A DNA stretch of 64,000 nucleotides from Sclerodactyla briareus (GCA_026419785.1 JAODTK010000189.1:1-64000); one strand, 5' to 3'. Shown: positions 36,612 through 47,632, counted from the stretch's first letter. Notes: generated by a model from the letters alone, not told the origin. Program-made: numbers and translations.

Positions 36612-39600
36612 GTTAGTAATCAGTTTTGTTATCCCTAGCGAAACATCTGTTTAGTCATCTCATGTGTGCTTGTTTGTTTCTTTCATGTGTGTGCTCGTGT
36701 GGCCTGCATTTACCGCGATCATCCTGACCAGGCCTTTGTGGAAAGTGCCTATATGCCTCCTTGGCACGATGTGTTCCCAATCGGTTTTGGCGCCGGGTCT
36801 AATTGAAATAGCCACATTCCTGTTCATGTTTACAACTTTAATACCACTTTTTTGTTAAGCATTTTCAGCATACGGATTTGGCGAAGTTGCAATCAGTCAC
36901 GCCCTTGGCTAGGCTGTATTGCAGTGCACTTCATTGTGTTTGTAATCGGTCCGGAATTGTTCTTTCCGAATGGCGGGGGGGGGGGGAAATGGCGACTTCC
37001 GTGAGCAGGGGAGGATGATTACCCCCTGTTTGAATCATCCGATGCGAGGAAGAGAAGTATGCGGTTGTCATCAAAAACCAAGACTGAGGTTTCTTGACGA
37101 GACGTAATTAGCTTCCTCAACCCATAGAAATGAAGCCATCGGGAACGACAGAAGTACAAAACACCTTGTGATCACAATAATTCAGAATGTGGCCACGAGC
37201 GTGTATGTATGTCTACGGTGCTTCCACTACTGTACACACGATAACTCGGACAGTCATTTGATTCGAGGTGTTAATACTTGCGTATGTGTGTACCGCTAAT
37301 TGACGCGCGCGATTACTTTTTTTTAAATGATGAGGTCAACAGAGAGAAATTCTAAACAGGTTGTAAAAACACGATAATCTAGGATGTGCGTTTGATCTAG
37401 TTGGATGTTGGTGTGTAGTTTTCTTCTGTATGGTACAAAATTTCCATTTTGTTTAATTGGCCCAGGAGTATTGCCGTGAAAAGAAAAAAGTTTTGTGAGA
37501 AAAAATTATTGCTATTTCCACCAGTGCAAGACTGCCAAACATATGTGAGACTATTCTCGGAACGGTGGTCAACCAATGTAGAAACAACGGTTTCGGATAG
37601 GTTTGTTCCGATCAGTTACAGTACCACCATACAGGATATCTGATCTTCCATCCGTCGTTGCAAACAAATAGTAGCTCAAATAACGACTTACCCCGTTGCA
37701 AAAGCACCATTATTAACAGTAAAAACAAACGGTTTGTCCCAAAGTTAGTTAACGAGCGGGATAAAGCCGCCCCTCCATTCTTGTTTCTAAATGATGAATT
37801 ATTTGAATAAGACAATAATCTTACGCCGTTTTAGCCAGTGGGAGTGGCCTTCTCCGGAAATCGAAGAGTCATATTTCTTCGGTCGTCGTGAACACTCTCG
37901 CCAGAGCCGATCAGGAATAGTGGGTGGACTGTTCTTCACTATCTAATCGGAACGCATAAGTGATTTGAGCCGCGTAGGAAGAAAGAAACGTTGGCCATTA
38001 TCCCGCGCCGGAAATAGCAATTTAGGTACAGTTGCAATGTGGCCTCTGATGCCAGGAAAACTTGTTAAAAAAGGTTAGCGTAAGTGTTGTGTTAGCGTTG
38101 TGGTAGATTTTTTCCTTAAAAAAACCCTCCAATCAATAAGGCCTAAGATAAAGGGTCAGCACTTCTGGGCATATTACTTTAAAACCGTGTCAATTGGAAG
38201 GACATCCTCGGAAAGTGGCCACCTATTGTTATTACCCCACTGTCGAATAATATTTCAACTACGACTTTCAACCAGCGGTAATCGTAGCTATGGACCGTAG
38301 CCCGAGACTGGTGAGACTGCTCGGATCGCGGAAACCTCGGTTTTTAACCAATTTTACCCGAGCCCTGCGTAAAGCAGTGTTGAAAGTGAACTCGAAGTGC
38401 CATTTCCTGAGAAGAGAGCAAAAGACAAACATATAACGAGGCCCGGCTTGGAGCAAGTTTGGAAAGGGTAGAAAGAGAGATAGAGAAAAGGGAAGAGAGA
38501 AAGGGGGGGGGGGGAGGAGAGCAGTGGTGCTCACGAAGAGGCGAGTCACACGAGCTAGGCGAAAGAATAACGGCACTATAGATTTCACACCTAGGGAACA
38601 GTTCCCAAAGTAGTAACTGATACGGTGAAGGCGAGAGGACGAGAGGGAGAGAGAAACGTGACCCATCAACGATGCTAAAGGGATTGATGTATAGTAGTGA
38701 GGAGGCACTTCAATGAATATGATGCCTTAGATCAAGGATATCACCGGAGCCTACCAAACGTAGAAACAATACTTAAGCTGCGGACAAATTAGGGGTTTAT
38801 AGAGTCGCAACAAAGGATCAGCTCAAAGTAGTTACAGGAGCGGGAGAGAAAGTATCTGAAAGTATCAGTATCTGAGAGAAAGGTTCAGCAATGTCGTTAA
38901 TGTGCGATTTACGGGACGCGGAACCAAGCTTGAGAAGGGAAGTTTAAGAATCAAGCTGAGAACCTCCCATAGTAGGCTAATACATGGCGAGTTGTCACAT
39001 TACGGGCGATAATGAGCTGTTCTATTCTATTTGTCGATAGTCAGCAACTGGAGCTACTTGGGGAAGTTTCCAGGTGAAGGGAAAGATTCCAGAAGAATAA
39101 GAAAGAGCTTGTTCAGAGCAGGAGCAAGTTCAGGAGCACAGCGCTCCAGGACGATTGGATTCCTTGGTGTGGAGATGGCTGAGAACTCTGCGAACTGGAA
39201 GTTTGATCGGAAGTGTCAAAGTTTCCCCATGTGGGTAGTCTTTTGAAATTTCGTCCGCCGGCACCTAAAGTAGACGTATTCGCAAAGGTGTTTGCCGTAG
39301 ACGGTAGGTCTGATGACAGTGACGAGCAGAATAGAGAAAGGATATTAGCAGTAGTTCGAAGTAACAGACTTTGTCATGGAAGGAACAAAATTGGGGTTAA
39401 GGTTATGATTCAGGGATTATGTTGGGAACGTTCAGGGCCTATGTTAGGCCGGAAGCGGTTAAAAAAAACGACTCTTGTGGGTTTGTATAGCGCAAGGAGC
39501 GTCCCCTTGGAAACCATGCGATTCAGTGGACTTCACATGGCGTTTGAAGTTCAGTCAAACAAAATTTGAATTTCAATTCCATATATGCCCATATGCCCAA

Positions 39601-40251
39601 GACTTATAGAATGACCAGTACGGGAACGCAATTTGGAAAAGAACAGAAATGATTTGCATGCTTTCATTCACTAATGTTCAGAATGCTTACACCATAAAAT
39701 AACACTTATTGCGCGCGGAGAAGGTGTCTATGAAATTTATTATAATCACTAGCTCAGATGACAGCGGCGTAAACGCCGATGGGTGCGGACGGGGCAAACT
39801 CATGGACCTCTGACCAAAGGGGTCCCGCTGCACTTATGCAATAGAAGAGGGGTACCATATATTTTTTAAACAATTATTATCATTATTATATATTCGGACG
39901 GCACGTTTTCGTCGGGAAAGGAACCATAAGCGAGAAAATGGACATACTTTTTCCGTGTGTGAAAATATTCTTCGTAGAGCATATGCCCCTGCAACTGCAA
40001 ATCTTGTGTCCTCCTTCCGCACGACTGACTCAAGAGGTACACGCTGGTACATATTTTAACGAAGTAGCGTCTCTAATTTCTTGGTTGTCACATTGGCTGA
40101 CAAGTGGCCAATTGACGCACATTTGGCATAGTTTAAAGCCCTTTAGCTGATGTTTGCCTCAGCTGTCGGCCAAATCGCTGATGTCATGCCAGATTTGTGT
40201 ACATGATTCCGTATTTGCCATGGTATGGCTCACGATATTTCGCCCAGATCT
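36612..40251. other. No firm gene
   Basis: Contains a G run near 36976-36985. A frame at about 37598-37810 (+) ends in KRFVPKLVNERDKAAPPFLF and looks protein-like. A purine-rich stretch at 38460-38520 underlies a 146-codon minus frame, and frames of 71 and 118 codons lie at 39.03-39.57 kb (+). Any missing 5' exons of the HYR receptor (signal peptide, more HYR units) should lie here or further upstream, but I could not identify them. Confidence 0.35.
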
Positions 40252-40797
40252 TCAGCGACTTCAAGTGGAAACATCGCATAGCAGCTATAATGAACCCAGA
40301 TGTTTTCCAAAATTTCAGTCGATATAATCCTCACGAAATGTTCCATATACGACTTAGATTGCACTAGAGAGCTTGTGACAACCCCAGAGCCTCCAGGTCC
40401 CACGCTTTCGGAATTCCGCGCCCCGTGCTCTTGAATCTCTGCAGCAGCCAGGGACCCCTTCCTTCCATATACCCAGGCCTCATCATTAGGCCGCTGGTCT
40501 GTCAGAGCAAAACACGGTATAGCAATCACGAACGATACGCCAGAGTTCAGTTGACGTAGAGACAGGCGCTGCGAATTGCCCTCGACGGTAAGAGGGATCA
40601 TATCATTCCACTGATCAACTATCGCTCTACCTGCTCAGGTAGGTGCCTGGAGCCTGGAAAATTCCGCTCGACGAGTGAATCGTCAACTTATGTACCTGAC
40701 AAGAAATGAAATTGAAGTCTCTTGCTTTTCGTTCCGGAAGCTGAAATGTACGCTCCCCGCTAAATCTGCAACGTGATATTTCTCCATTTATCCTCAG

Positions 40798-41030
40798 TGA
40801 ACACGCCCCCGAGCCGGCCGCAGTGCCCGGATAATATGAACCTCGAAAATGATTCCAGGACTGCCCTATTCACACCTCCCACTTGTTCAGATGGTGAAGA
40901 AGTACAATTGACAGCGACATGTGTTCCGGGACCGGGAAGCAATTTCCCAGAGGGTACAACAACGATCACCTGTACCTGTGTCGAAGCGGGGAATCTTCAA
41001 AGCAGCTGCAGTTCAATGTTAATGTACAAG
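40798..41030 (+). CDS. HYR exon 1 of transmembrane receptor (one-base deletion)
   Basis: This encodes a hyalin-repeat domain: NTPPSRPQCPDNMNLENDS at the N-terminus (the PP-x(3)-CP signature), then TCVPGPGSNFPEGTTTITCT and a Cys-rich end. It is extracellular and Ig-like in the known family, used in adhesion. The acceptor is TTTATCCTCAG ending at 40797. The donor is CAAG/GTAAGG at 41030. The exon is 233 bp against 234 in the other two copies because one C is missing in AGCTGCAGTTC near 41009 (AGCTGCCAGTTC in the sisters). That shifts the last seven codons and would break the join to the next exon. Against copies 2 and 3 it has Thr for Pro and Glu for Asp, plus several silent changes. The missing base may be a sequencing error. 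Confidence 0.8.
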
Positions 41031-41636
41031 GTAAGGTTCTGATTTTGAGTGTGGTGGCAAAACATAAATTTCTTGTATCACCATATATTTCAGCGACTTC
41101 AAGTGGAAACATCGCATAGCAGCTATAATGAACCCAGATGTTTTCCAAAATTTCAGTCGATATAATCCTCACGAAATGTTCCATATACGACTTAGATTGC
41201 ACTAGAGAGCTTGTGACAACCCCAGAGCCTCCAGGTCCCACGCTTTCGGGATTCCGCGCCCCGTGCTCTTGAATCTCTGCAGCAGCCAGGGACCCCTTCC
41301 TTCCATATACCCAGGCCTCATCATTAGGCCGCTGGTCTGTCAGAGCAAAACACGGTATAAGCAATCACGAACGATACGCCAGAGTTCAGTTGACGTAGAG
41401 ACAGGCGCTGCGAATTGCCCTCGACGGTAAGAGGGATCATATCATTCCACTGATCAACTATTGCTCTACCTGCTCAGGTAGGTGCCTGAAGCCTGGAAAA
41501 TTCCGCTCGACGAGTGAATCGTCAACTTATGTACCTGACAAGAAATGAAATTGAAGTCTCTTGCTTTTCGTTCCGGAAGCTGAAATGTACGCTCCCCGCT
41601 AAATCTGCAACGTGATATTTCTCCATTTATCCTCAG

Positions 41637-41870
41637 TGAACACGCCCCCGAGCCGACCGCAGTGCCCGGATAATATGAACCTCGAAAATGATTCCAGGAC
41701 TGCCCTATTCACACCTCCCACTTGTTCAGATGGTGAAGAAGTTCAATTGACAGCGACATGTGTTCCGGGACCGGGAAGCAATTTCCCAGAGGGTCCAACA
41801 ACGATCACTTGTACCTGTGTCGATGCGGGGAATCTTCAAAGCAGCTGCCAGTTCAATGTTAATGTACAAG
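41637..41870 (+). CDS. HYR exon 2 of transmembrane receptor
   Basis: An intact 234-bp, 78-codon-equivalent HYR exon in phase 1-1. The acceptor is TTTATCCTCAG ending at 41636 and the donor CAAG/GTGAGG at 41870. Key positions: PP-x-RPQCP at the start, TPPTCSDGEEV in the middle, TCVPGPGSNFPEG, then TITCTC and SSCQFNVNVQ as the final strand. Six Cys are visible, compared with the fewer conserved Cys usual in HYR units, so extra disulphides are likely. The phase-1 join to the next exon creates a Val codon (G plus TG). The coding sequence is identical to copy 3, so selection, recent duplication or gene conversion has kept them the same. Confidence 0.85.
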
Positions 41871-42473
41871 GTGAGGTTCTGATTTTGAGTGTGGTGGCAA
41901 AACATAAATTTCTTGTATCACCATATATTTCAGCGACTTCAAGTGGAACATCGCATAGCAGCTATAATGAACCCAGATGTTTTCCAAAATTTCAGTCGAT
42001 ATAATCCTCACGAAATGTTCCATATACGACTTAGATTGCACTAGAGAGCTTGTGACAACCCCAGAGCCTCCAGGTCCCACGCTTTCGGGATTCCGCGCCC
42101 GTGCTCTTGAATCTCTGCAGCAGCCAGGGACCCCTTCCTTCCATATACTCAGGCCTCATCATTAGGCCGCTGGTCTGTCAGAGCAAAACACGGTATAAGC
42201 AATCACGAACGATACGCCAGAGTTCAGTTGACGTAGAGACAGGCGCTGCGAATTGTCCTCGACGGTAAGAGGGATCATATCATTCCACTGATCAACTATT
42301 GCTCTACCTGCTCAGGTAGGTGCCTGAAGCCTGGAAAATTCCGCTCGACGAGTGAATCGTCAACTTATGTACCTGACAAGAAATGAAGTTGAAGTCTCTT
42401 GCTTTTCGTTCCGGAAGCTGAAATGTACGCTCCCCGCTAAATCTGCAACGTGATATTCTCCATTCATCCTCAG

Positions 42474-42707
42474 TGAACACGCCCCCGAGCCGACCGCAGT
42501 GCCCGGATAATATGAACCTCGAAAATGATTCCAGGACTGCCCTATTCACACCTCCCACTTGTTCAGATGGTGAAGAAGTTCAATTGACAGCGACATGTGT
42601 TCCGGGACCGGGAAGCAATTTCCCAGAGGGTCCAACAACGATCACTTGTACCTGTGTCGATGCGGGGAATCTTCAAAGCAGCTGCCAGTTCAATGTTAAT
42701 GTACAAG
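42474..42707 (+). CDS. HYR exon 3 of transmembrane receptor
   Basis: An intact 234-bp HYR exon, identical in coding sequence to copy 2 even though the introns have small differences. The acceptor is CATTCATCCTCAG ending at 42473 and the donor CAAG/GTAAGG at 42707. Its phase-1 donor G plus the AA that begins the exon at 43566 forms a Glu codon, joining NVNVQ to E-SSNPFVWIGP. It is therefore the membrane-proximal HYR domain. The intron that follows is 858 bp and leaves the repeat unit at about 42757. Confidence 0.85.
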
Positions 42708-43565
42708 GTAAGGTTCTGATTTTGAGTGTGGTGGCAAAACATAAATTTCTTGTATCACATTGCTTCGAAAGTTTCATTTACGTTCGGGGCACTACTACCG
42801 GTGTACATTCTATGTGACTGGGAGAATCATTCTAAACAGAGATTGTATTTACTTAGATTGAACCAATGTATTTTGTGAATATGTTGAAACTTACTTTACA
42901 GACTATATTTATCGCAAATCAGGTCTACAAATGGGCCTGAACCGGAACTTTATCCCCAACAAATTTGGACATTTCCACTGCGGAAGAAGGTCAATAATTT
43001 TGAGTTTGTAACAAGAGAAACTCTATTTTTTCAATTACAAAATCAACAAAATATGAAGCGACTCCAATATTTGGCTGATTTTCTTCATCAGATTCGAATT
43101 TTAGAAAATTGCTGAAAAAGGCGAATGCGCATGTTTTGTGACATTTCATCTTCGTATGAAATCAATAATTGAGGTCCGCTATTCCGTGATACTTTCGAAA
43201 AGACGAAAGCACGCACGCTTGCTCTTACCCCAACACCAATGGGTATCTCATCTTTGCGGATGCTTGTCGTTCGACGTAATCATTACATAACATCGCTGCT
43301 ATGGCGAATTGCAAACTGACAATCAAACGATAACACATCTGGTCCTTCTTCGCCTCTGTGATCATTTAATGCAAATGAGGTAAAATGTAATCAGACATAT
43401 AAAATTTAATCGGACATATTGCAAGCTGTAAATTGCAGTAATTCGAGTAGCGGCACGTTGTACTGGAATTGCTCAGTCAGTACCATAACACGACGGATGC
43501 AACAAGAACATTAAAGTGTTTGTCCAGTCCATGTACTCTTGTATAAATTGTGATTCCTCCTTCAG

Positions 43566-43975
43566 AATCCTCCAATCCATTCGTGTGGATAGGTCCGTCA
43601 GTCGCATTCGCTGTACTTTCGCTTATTACTGCGATATTGGTAACCATTTGTTGCACGAGATGCCGGAAGAAGAAGAAGACTGTGGATGATGGACACACCG
43701 GTCCAGTTATCAGCAGATGATCATCAAGACAGTGGACCGAGTGGGCGCAGAGATACAGGCGAAGGTACGGTAAACCCGTTGAGTTCTATTGAACAGCCAA
43801 TTGAGCTCAACGAACTGCCTCCAAACTACGAGAGACGCATCCACACCGCCCGAGCTACGAGAGAAGAATCAATCCGGACGATGACTCAGAGTACTACTCT
43901 ATTGATGAGTCTTCAACAACGGAATATCATTATATAGAGGCGTCCAATGATGATGCATTGAATGATAGCATGTGA
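43566..43975 (+). CDS. Transmembrane and ITAM-like cytoplasmic tail exon of HYR receptor
   Basis: The acceptor TTCCTCCTTCAG ends at 43565 (phase 1). The start is SSNPFVWIGPSVAFAVLSLI followed by TAILVTICC, a single membrane helix. CTRCRKKKK follows, a cytoplasmic stop-transfer with possible palmitoylated Cys, so the HYR domains face outside (type I). The frame then closes at a TGA (43718-43720). The next frame is open (HQDSGPSGRRDTGEG, IELNELPPNYERRI), and from about 43853 the original frame resumes: SYERRINPDDDSEYYSIDES, STTEYHYIEA, ending at TGA 43973-43975. Two opposite one-base shifts would explain this, since helix and tail share one frame. The tail has DSEYYSI-x7-YHYI, an exact ITAM-type pattern at 43883-43936. 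An unrecognised short intron is the alternative. Confidence 0.7.
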
Positions 43976-45049
43976 AGAAAAAAAAACTTCGACTCCTTTT
44001 CCCCTGCTCCTCACCACGATGTTCAATTATTGTCACTGTCAATCGGATAAACAATCAAGGGCGGCGATTTGTGTTGGCGGTTGGGGGGGGACGGACAATA
44101 CGAATACCCTCTAAGCGGAGGCGCCACCACAGGTTGGCGTACACGATTTTTTTCGTTTGACAGACCCCGAGATTGCAGAGAACGGCACTTCCCATGCCTT
44201 ATGGGACAGTAAGCAGCCTCCTTAAAATGGATAACAAATTTTTATTTCAGGAAAGGTTTTCCAAAAACTTATCGCCTTAGGGATTAATTTCAAAGTTTTG
44301 CTTTGGGTGCTGTGACATTCTGAAATACGATGCGAGTGAGGTTACGGCCATGAAAGAAGCAAGAAAATGGGAATTGGCAACAACCATTACGTTACGAGAT
44401 TTTGCAGGATCCAGTTTGACCAACGATCGATCGACATTGCACTGACCCCTCTCTGACCTATCACTCATATAGGCTTAGCTTTTTTTACTCAAAGATTACA
44501 GCCCTCATTTTTATCTTCTTTGCGGATCACAGGCGCATGGGAGAGACACTTCTGATTTTGGGCAGACTCGTGGCCAAGGAGTATAATAATCAGAGTACAA
44601 CCGCACTTTGTCTTTGGTCACTGCTAGTTTGCAATTTTGCAAATTGGCAACATTTGATGACGTCATATCGACCAAATCTAAAGAAAACGCTAAGGAATTA
44701 CACACTTTTCTTTTTCTCTTATAATTGGTAGATATGACGTCATAAAAGGTTGCCAGTTTGCAAAAATTACTAAATTATATGAAATGTGAGGAAGACCCAA
44801 TCTTCTCAACCGAACATGCTATAAACCTGGAACAAAGTGATACTTGAATGATTTATCATTCCCTCTTCAACATTATAACACCAAGTATTAATTCGGCGGC
44901 TAGACCTGCCTTTAAAACACGGTTGCTGCTGGATATGTCGGATACAGTGAAAATAACGAAATAGCGCAATAGCAGTCGGGCTCAAATATTGGGGGGGGGG
45001 CAGAATGCATTGCATCCCCCTCCCCCTCCAACCAAAATTTGGGGGGACG
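43976..45049. other. No recognised gene
   Basis: 3' flank of the HYR receptor. G runs near 44085 and 44989-45001. Frames up to 99 codons on the minus strand (44806-45105) overlap simple sequence. I see no clear AATAAA close to the receptor stop codon. Confidence 0.4.
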
Positions 45050-45835
45050 TTAATACATTTTAGCGATGTTTCTAAAATAGCTGAGGAGTGCATTTTCGTT
45101 TGCAATTTTCAAAATGTTTTTCCAAGAACGAATGAAAATGAATCATAATATGTATATATACAATATACATGTTTTCCAATACTATTCACAGACTTCACAA
45201 CTCGGGGTTTTAGTGGGTTGAAATATTGATAAAGGTGAAAGGAAAAGTATCACTGCTTTTTGTTTGGAATGATTCAAATGAATATACTGAATTTGCTCTC
45301 CTCTGTAACATTTAGGAATAGAATAGGTGTATTGTAGAGCAACTTTGGTGGGACGGTAGGACTGTTTTTTTTGTTAAAAGGTGACATTTCCCTTTATTTT
45401 CCTTTTAACAGTACGGGGTCATGCTTTCTTTCCATACATTTACCATGGTACGTTACAATGCCAAATGAACATTGCAACGAACATTATCTATTATAATTCA
45501 TTTCTGGCTTTTAATCTTCTTTTTTCGATCCTTGTCCTTGCCCTGTACTCAAGCGTGAGATCGAAGGAGTCGAGCACGGAAACACACGGATCGCGAACTG
45601 TTTCCTTGTTCGCAAGCTGCTCACACCACCGTTCGACAAGTTGTCCCGTGCTTGAGAAAAATCTGAACATTGGGCAATGTTGTTATTGTATATTAATGAT
45701 GATGATTATGGGGGAAATCCCTCAACAATAAGCGGCATACATGCACACTTGTCAGATGAATTTCCAACGGGACATCCTGTACAGTCCCAGTGTAACTCTA
45801 GGACAGTATGTGTAATTTACCATAGAAATGAACGC

Positions 45836-46140
45836 AGCATGTTCGAAGAATAGTTTGAGAACGAGTCCATAGAGCCACGTCCCGGATAAACAACAATTGT
45901 TTTCTCAGGTTCATTCAGACCAACCTGAGTGTTTATATGAATTAACATATCCAGGCCTGCCTTCAAAGTTCGGTGGTATTTGCCACGATGTTTATTTTTG
46001 TCACTGTCTATCGGATTAACAATATACAGTTCTCGAATCGGTATCATGATGTTTTACACATATAACCTCCACCTTCCAACGATTTGAATTCATACTAAAA
46101 TTTCCAATGACGATCGATTGCTAATTCTATATGTCATTGT
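45836..46140 (-). pseudogene. Frame-broken copy of minus-strand Ig-like frame
   Basis: The counterpart, in repeat copy 1, of the frame at 46649-46837. IDSDKNKHRGKYH is preserved, while GATTGCGGAACGTATTTG of copy 2 reads GATTCGAGAACTGTATATTG here, destroying the D-C-G-T-Y motif. The next 40 codons (GLDMLIHINTQVGLNEPEKT) are open and match the shifted frame of copy 2. It is either decayed or mis-sequenced. Confidence 0.25.
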
Positions 46141-46648
46141 TTTCAATCACTCTGATATTGTTTATGTAATCTAGAATAGCAATGCATTTTAACGATGCTT
46201 TTTTTCGATTCCTTGTCCTTGCCTGTACACACAGCGTGATATCGAAGGAGTCGGGGGATCACGGGGAAAAACACGGATCGCGAACTGTTCTTGTTCGCAA
46301 AGCTTAGCTCACAACACCCCTCGACAAGTGTTGTACAGTGCGTGAGAGAAAATCTTACAGGTGGGGCAATGTTTGATTATTGTATATTAATGTATGATTA
46401 TTGGGGAAATCTCCCCAATAGCGCATACATGCCACTTTTCAGAATGAAGTTTCCACTGGAATCCTGTACAGTCGTGTCACTCTAGCGACAGTTAATTGTA
46501 ACCCCAGAGAATAGAACGCAGCTTGTTCGAGAATAGTTGAGAACAGAGTCAAATAGAGCCAAGTCCCGGATAAACACAATTTGTTTGTCCCTCAGGTTCA
46601 TTTCAAGACCAAACTGAGTGTTCATATGAATTACATATCCAAGGCCTC

Positions 46649-46837
46649 CGTCAAAGTTCGTGGTATTTGCCACGATGTTTATTTTTGTCACTGTCGATGA
46701 TTAACAAATACGTTCCGCAATCGGTATCATGTTCACACATAGTAACCTCCACCTTCAACGAATTTGAATTCATAATAAAAGTCCAATGACGATAGATTGC
46801 ATAATCTATATGTAATTGTTCAATCACTCGTGATTAT
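46649..46837 (-). CDS. Weak Ig-like open frame on minus strand
   Basis: About 60 codons open on the minus strand. It includes YRHWTFIMNSNSLKVEVTM, then CEHDTDCGTYLLIIDSDKNK and HRGKYHE, ending at a stop at 46649-46651. The S-L-K-V-x-V ... D-C-G-T-Y-L run resembles strands E-F of an Ig V-type fold (L-x-I/V, then D-x-G-x-Y). A shift of frame at 46650 continues as GLGYVIHMNTQFGLEMNLRD. No good splice sites were identified and the sister copy at 45.84-46.14 kb is broken, so this is only a lead. Function unknown. Confidence 0.3.
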
Positions 46838-47146
46838 GTGTTGATGTAATCTAGAATAGCAATGCATTTTAACGATGCTTCTAAAATGTGTAGCGGAGGA
46901 GAGCATTTCGTTTGGCAACGAATGAAAATGAATTATTATATGTAAATATTCACTATACCTGTTTTCCATACTATTCGCAGAATTCACAGCGGGGATTTAG
47001 TGGGTTATATTAATAATGAAGGTGAAAAGGAAAATTATCACTGCTAATTGTCGCACAGATTTCAAATGAATATGCTGAATTTGCTTTCCTCTATAACATT
47101 TAGGAATAGAATAAGTGTATTGTAGAGCAACATTTGGTGGACGTGG

Positions 47147-47632
47147 TATTTGATTTGATTTGATGTACGGGTTCAGGAAGCCAATTGACTCAGTGACCCA
47201 ACGAATTTTGATCGTGGATGAGCACCGGTGACAACTCGCCTTCTCTTCTCGACTAGTGCCAGATGATATCGAGGGCAGGAGTGACACCAATCCCGGCTCC
47301 CGGGACCGCAATTTTACGTCCCCATACGACGGACGATCAGCTGAAACCCAGGAACTGACCACTTTCTCAGAAACTGGAGGAGCGGAGATGTTCGACGCCG
47401 ACTGCTCACAGCCGACCGACGAGACCTATTGCAAGTGCCCCCGAAACAACCCCTCGAAATTACCAAGCCCATTGCTCAACAGCAGGACAGGAACCTAAGA
47501 CCAGGAACACGCCAGTCGAACTTCAAATACAGCCACCTTCTGGGAAAACGCCCGGTGCTGATCGGCTGGAATTCGAACCCGGGACCTGTTGCATGCAAAG
47601 CGACATGATACCACCCTACCATTCTCCCGCCC
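47147..47632 (-). mobile_element. tRNA-Ala-like SINE inserted in repeat copy 3
   Basis: On the minus strand the element starts GGGCGGGAGAATGGTAGGGT (from 47632), with box A inside. Next come GCTTTGCATGC, as in the anticodon arm of tRNA-Ala(UGC), and box B GGGTTCGAATTCC at about 47569-47582. A ~400-bp body follows, and a (TCAAA)n-type tail (plus strand TTTGATTTGATTTGATG at 47148-47164). Copies 1 and 3 of the surrounding repeat match on both sides (GTAGAGCAAC before, GGTGACATTTCCC after), so this is a clean insertion. The 80-codon + frame at 47256-47498 is inside it. Confidence 0.85.

Larger units (their letters stand above)
40252..42757 (+). repeat. Triplicated ~839-bp unit, each carrying one HYR exon
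   Basis: CAGCGACTTCAAGTGGAA starts at 40253, 41091 and 41931 (spacings 838 and 840 bp). Homology runs from there to CTTGTATCAC near 42757. Copies are about 98-99% alike by eye, so the triplication is recent or homogenised. Each unit holds about 545 bp of intron, one HYR exon and about 60 bp of following intron. Because the exon is symmetrical (phase 1-1), adding copies adds one domain each and preserves the frame. Confidence 0.95.

Noticed and set aside
38268..38708. 146-codon minus-strand frame
   Set aside because: Driven by a purine-rich tract (GAGAGA and a G run) giving Leu/Pro/Ser/Phe runs. No recognised domain.
40230..41364. Minus-strand frames of 123-132 codons in the HYR repeat units
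   Set aside because: They lie in the intron part of the triplicated unit, end differently in each copy, and match no family. The + strand splice-bounded exons are much better supported.
43566..43720. Ending the receptor at the TGA at 43718
   Set aside because: The downstream tail returns to the same frame with a Tyr-rich, acidic, protein-like end, so a pair of small shifts is the better explanation, though not proven.
47256..47498. 80-codon + frame with many Asp, Thr and Cys
   Set aside because: It lies wholly inside a tRNA-derived SINE on the other strand.
47560..47632. A tRNA-Ala gene
   Set aside because: The tRNA-like head lacks proper pairing in the acceptor arm and continues into a ~400-bp SINE body with a tail, so it is a SINE promoter, not a gene.
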